64,000 bases of DNA, taken from the NCBI GenBank assembly GCA_934621385.1, contig CAKTUI010000006.1, positions 1 to 64,000 of the forward strand, in the 5' to 3' direction. The first letter of the stretch is position 1. Every line of letters starts with the position of its first letter. Below the pieces are notes generated by a model, which did no database searches, was not told the origin of the DNA, and saw only the letters and a list, made by a program, of their open reading frames with translations. Shown here in pieces: positions 61,296-64,000 of the stretch. The stretch comes from an uncultured Kiritimatiellota bacterium (GTDB taxonomy: Bacteria > Verrucomicrobiota > Kiritimatiellia > RFP12 > UBA1067). Both the position numbers and the translations under genes were made by a program.

Positions 61296-62449
61296 TCTCT
61301 TTCCTCCACCAATCCCAACACCGACCCAAGCCACTGAAGCGACTCCTTACGCCGCACCGACATTCGTTCATCCACGGAGTTCCAGTCAATTGTCGTTGAT
61401 AGGCTTTCTAACATCTCCTCGGACCCAAGCCGCCAATCAACCCAACGATTCGCCAAGCCAAACGACTGCATAAGCTCCTTCTGGCGCAAATTCTGGTCTG
61501 TACCCGCTGGACAATTCTGTTGAATGGAGAGAAAGTTCTTGTGGTAGGTCATCGCGAACACTGAACCATGGTAGGAGTTGGTGATGAAGGTGCTCGCATC
61601 GTCAAGTGCCCGCAAGAACTCGCTCGGGGAGAGGACAATTCGGCATTCAGAAGGTAGCACTCGCTCCGTCCCCTGTATGCCCACGACCTTCAACTCACAT
61701 CCCATTCGCTCAGCCAACCGCTCGTATTTCTCAAGACTCAAATCCTCCCTTCGGGCAATGTTGACAAGATAGCAAAACATCGTCGGCCGCGTAAAAATCG
61801 ACTTCCGACTCTGAATGTCACGGAAGTCGGACACTGTCAACAATTGGACAGGATCCGCAACCTGCCGGACATCAGACCCAACTGGAGCCAGTCCTCGAGC
61901 AAACGCAACACCCTCAGATTCCCGCAGCCCCAATGCCGTAAATCGTTTCAGTCGTTCCGCAAGAACGGCTTGCCAATCGGTATGGGCCTTCAGTTGCATC
62001 CAATCCGTGCTGGCTGCATAGGTAATTAGCGGGTTGTTCGTCGGCACCTCGCACAACCATCGCTGGGGCGTATCTCGACAAAACACCTGATCTCCGCCTC
62101 GAACTCCCATCGTCTCCGCGTCAAATAGGGGCTTCTCGTAGAGCTGTCCGATAAGCCCCTGATAGTCCCTCACAAAAAGACTCATTGCCCGATTGCGCAG
62201 TCTCATCTGCTCTGTCTTCAGCCGACACTCAGAATCCCTGCGCAGGAACCAGTACAGTGGTCGGAGAAAATCGACCAAGCACTTTGAAATCCGTTGCACA
62301 AGCGGTCGCCTCTCTTCTGGCGAGAAAACACGAAAGGGGCGGCATCCAAACCCCTTCAGCACCTTCCTCAATGCATAGTGCTGAAAGAACGAACCATAAT
62401 TGGACAGCAGATAATACTGACTAATTGTCGCTATTGCTACCGTTCTCAC
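61292..62449 (-). CDS. Polysaccharide pyruvyl transferase family protein
   Basis: A 385-residue second member of the family: NYGSFFQHYALRKVLKGFG, MGVRGGDQVFCRDTPQRWLCEV, LGLRESEGVAFARGLAP, VADPVQLLTVSDF, DDASTFITNSYHGSVFAMTYHKNFLSI. The GTG start overlaps the upstream stop as GTGA. Having two family members suggests two modification sites or distinct activities. Confidence 0.88.
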   Translation of the reverse strand: MRTVAIATISQYYLLSNYGSFFQHYALRKVLKGFGCRPFRVFSPEERRPLVQRISKCLVDFLRPLYWFLRRDSECRLKTEQMRLRNRAMSLFVRDYQGLIGQLYEKPLFDAETMGVRGGDQVFCRDTPQRWLCEVPTNNPLITYAASTDWMQLKAHTDWQAVLAERLKRFTALGLRESEGVAFARGLAPVGSDVRQVADPVQLLTVSDFRDIQSRKSIFTRPTMFCYLVNIARREDLSLEKYERLAERMGCELKVVGIQGTERVLPSECRIVLSPSEFLRALDDASTFITNSYHGSVFAMTYHKNFLSIQQNCPAGTDQNLRQKELMQSFGLANRWVDWRLGSEEMLESLSTTIDWNSVDERMSVRRKESLQWLGSVLGLVEERE

Positions 62450-63465
62450 TTGACCTCCACAAAGATGTCATTCATGCTTTTGCGCGGCGAGGAAGCAATT
62501 TGAAAACTTTCTGGCGCACGCCCGCACGACAGAATGACGGCAATTAACTCATTTGGCGGCAATCCCAAAACCTTATGCGCAGCCAAATCATTTTTTGGAG
62601 GAACGGACCAGTTCAGAATGCAGTGCGCAATCTTGTGATAATGAAGCGAATAGCAGAGGTTCATCGTGAAGATTCCAGCGTTCGTATAGAGGTCATTACG
62701 CTCTTCAGGCCATCTGTTCCCGCAGAGGTCGGCCGTCACTACGAGAAGTTTGTCTGCATCATGCCCAAACCCCCGATTGCCATTCTGTAATGCGAGAATT
62801 CTGTCCCGAATCTCGTGATTTGAAACGCAGTAGACTTTAACAAATTGGCGATTACAGGCAGATGGTGCCGTCATCGCAAGTTGAACGGCCTTTTTGACTT
62901 CCTCAATCTCAATTTCGCCATCGTAATGACGCGATGTGTGGCGCGAAGCCGCAAATATGGGAAATGGCGAATCGTTGTATGCGAAGAACTCTTCACGCGT
63001 CATTTCAATTTGCCGCGCTGGCGCAACGCGGGGCCGATTTTCGCAAAAGAACCGAATCTTTCCCCAATAGGATTTATCCCTTGACATATCAAATGCGCTT
63101 GATGCATGAAGTTCATAATATTCCTTGACACATCCAACCGCATGACTAACCTGTTCTTCTAAGACACCAAATGTGCGCTCAAACTCCTCAATTCGTTCAA
63201 TGAGGCCAAGAACCGCCGCATGTCCAAAGTCCAAATGCCTATGCGGCATGGTCAATCCCTTTTCAAGGACATGATAGGCCATAATAATACGCGCCAAAGC
63301 GGCATCCTTGCGCTCCGGATGAAAGCATCCCGCATACTTGACAAATTGGCGACGGTCATAAGAAAACAGTTTCCGAGTCCGTATGCATGGCAATTTCCTC
63401 AATTTCCGGATTCCCCGAACGAGAATAACCAAAGGGTACAACACTATTTTAAGATATTTCTTCAT
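62446..63465 (-). CDS. Nitroreductase-family flavoprotein
   Basis: A 339-residue protein. Residues 1-160 are an N-terminal region with a membrane-like start (YLKIVLYPLVILVRGI). The C-terminal 180 residues are a nitroreductase fold: SRHYDGEIEIEEVKKAVQLAMTAPSACNRQFVKVYCV, DADKLLVVTADL, NAGIFTMNLCYSLHYHKIAHCILNW, LPPNELIAVILSCGRAPE. Such enzymes occur in polysaccharide clusters with the F420-like and pyruvyltransferase proteins, where their substrates are unknown. Confidence 0.85.
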   Translation of the reverse strand: MKKYLKIVLYPLVILVRGIRKLRKLPCIRTRKLFSYDRRQFVKYAGCFHPERKDAALARIIMAYHVLEKGLTMPHRHLDFGHAAVLGLIERIEEFERTFGVLEEQVSHAVGCVKEYYELHASSAFDMSRDKSYWGKIRFFCENRPRVAPARQIEMTREEFFAYNDSPFPIFAASRHTSRHYDGEIEIEEVKKAVQLAMTAPSACNRQFVKVYCVSNHEIRDRILALQNGNRGFGHDADKLLVVTADLCGNRWPEERNDLYTNAGIFTMNLCYSLHYHKIAHCILNWSVPPKNDLAAHKVLGLPPNELIAVILSCGRAPESFQIASSPRKSMNDIFVEVK

Positions 63466-63470
63466 TTCGC

Positions 63471-64000
63471 TTACAGCCGCTTCAACACTTTTGCTATTCT
63501 TGTTCTCAAGAATTCGCGTTCTCGCAAATCCAAAACAAAAAATAATATCAATGGAATCAGAACAACTTCAACAAAAACCGTCGTCACACAGATCCGCAGA
63601 AAAGAGGGTTGCATAAAGAAACTAGGAATTCGTCCAATGGCAAGCGATACTGCACTTACGCCAAATATCGGAGCCAATATGCGGAAGAGCCAATATCTGG
63701 GTGAAATTCTTAAAAGTATCTTCACAGCCACAATACGAACCAGTACGACCAACACCAGAGTTGAAAATAGTGCATAGCCAACCGAATAAATTCCAAGCCC
63801 ACATTTCATCATAACCCAAGCAATGGGCAAGGTCAAGATGAAACTAAGACCGACAAGGAACTGATACCAAGCAATTTTCCCATTGGCCGCAACGACAACC
63901 CAATGGCCAGTTGTCATATTCTCCAGGATCAGGACAATCATCAGCCAAATACTGAGCCCGCCAGCACAGTTCGGTGGACTCTTCAACCAAATACGCATAA
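63471..64000 (-). CDS. Oligosaccharide flippase (Wzx-like), C-terminal part, cut by the window edge
   Basis: The frame is open to the window edge. About 176 residues are visible with five to six hydrophobic segments; ENMTTGHWVVVAANGKIAWYQFLVGLSFILTLPIAWVMMKCGLG resembles the late part of Wzx/MATE-like flippases (a segment around a Gly-Asn-Gly loop and L-x-x-P-x-x-x-x). Only the end is here; the start is outside. It ends 5 bp before the nitroreductase gene. Confidence 0.7.
   Translation of the reverse strand, partial: MRIWLKSPPNCAGGLSIWLMIVLILENMTTGHWVVVAANGKIAWYQFLVGLSFILTLPIAWVMMKCGLGIYSVGYALFSTLVLVVLVRIVAVKILLRISPRYWLFRILAPIFGVSAVSLAIGRIPSFFMQPSFLRICVTTVFVEVVLIPLILFFVLDLREREFLRTRIAKVLKRL

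Noticed and set aside
40635..64000. Prophage or integrative element
   Set aside because: No integrase, transposase, phage structural gene or att-like repeat is visible; the content and lower GC fit an ordinary surface-polysaccharide locus.

Overview
The window looks like a Gram-negative member of the PVC superphylum, most plausibly a host-associated Kiritimatiellota-type bacterium. That placement is an inference. It rests on the LPS genes (kdsA, lptB, an OstA-like lptC, a divergent lpxC), a paired ECF sigma factor and membrane Ser/Thr kinase, large secreted proteins with thrombospondin type 3 repeats, two HU-like proteins (one fused to an Ig-like tail), and an HprK/HPr/EI relay with no PTS permease nearby. 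There is no rRNA, but three tRNA genes (Val, Gln, Asp) lie together.

Layout. 1-6 kb: a minus-strand operon of lipoproteins, paralogous secreted proteins, an ankyrin protein, a PIN-domain gene broken by a 10-bp duplication and a cold-shock-domain protein. 6.3-14 kb: a giant secreted alpha/beta hydrolase followed by tandem secreted paralogues. 14-18 kb: two membrane proteins, then the ECF sigma and kinase on the plus strand. 18.5-27.3 kb: a minus-strand housekeeping operon kdsA-lptC-lptB-hpf-hprK-ptsH-ptsI-fabH-like-nadE. 27.4-29.7 kb: ogt, tRNAs and a NYN/zinc-ribbon protein. 29.8-38 kb: membrane and secreted proteins and a clan GH-A-like glycoside hydrolase. 38.1-40.5 kb: lpxC-like, dnaQ-like exonuclease and an HU gene. 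40.6 kb to the end: a surface-polysaccharide locus read on the minus strand (wzx end, wzy, about eight glycosyltransferases, two pyruvyltransferase-family proteins, LicD with a cytidylyltransferase, an acetyltransferase, WecG-type transferase). It is interrupted by decayed ATPase/transcription-regulator genes and by one plus-strand HU/Ig gene.

The genes form a coherent envelope programme. KdsA, the Lpt proteins and LpxC build and move the lipid A-core. The 40-64 kb locus builds a decorated surface glycan, probably with phospho-alditol or phosphocholine and pyruvate or related groups. The kinase/sigma pair and the HprK-HPr relay are candidate regulators.

Three non-genic signals stand out. (1) Intergenic arrays of short palindromes are repeated every 22 bp, clearest at 18160-18401, and the palindrome sequence changes while the spacing and symmetry are kept. 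(2) An extended -10 element, T-G-G-T-A-T-A-A/C-T, recurs 6-10 nt upstream of start codons with no Shine-Dalgarno sequence between, implying leaderless or near-leaderless mRNAs. (3) Poly-G/C tracts of 9-14 bases lie inside or just upstream of surface genes and could act as phase-variation switches. All functional statements are from reading sequence only; no searches were run.
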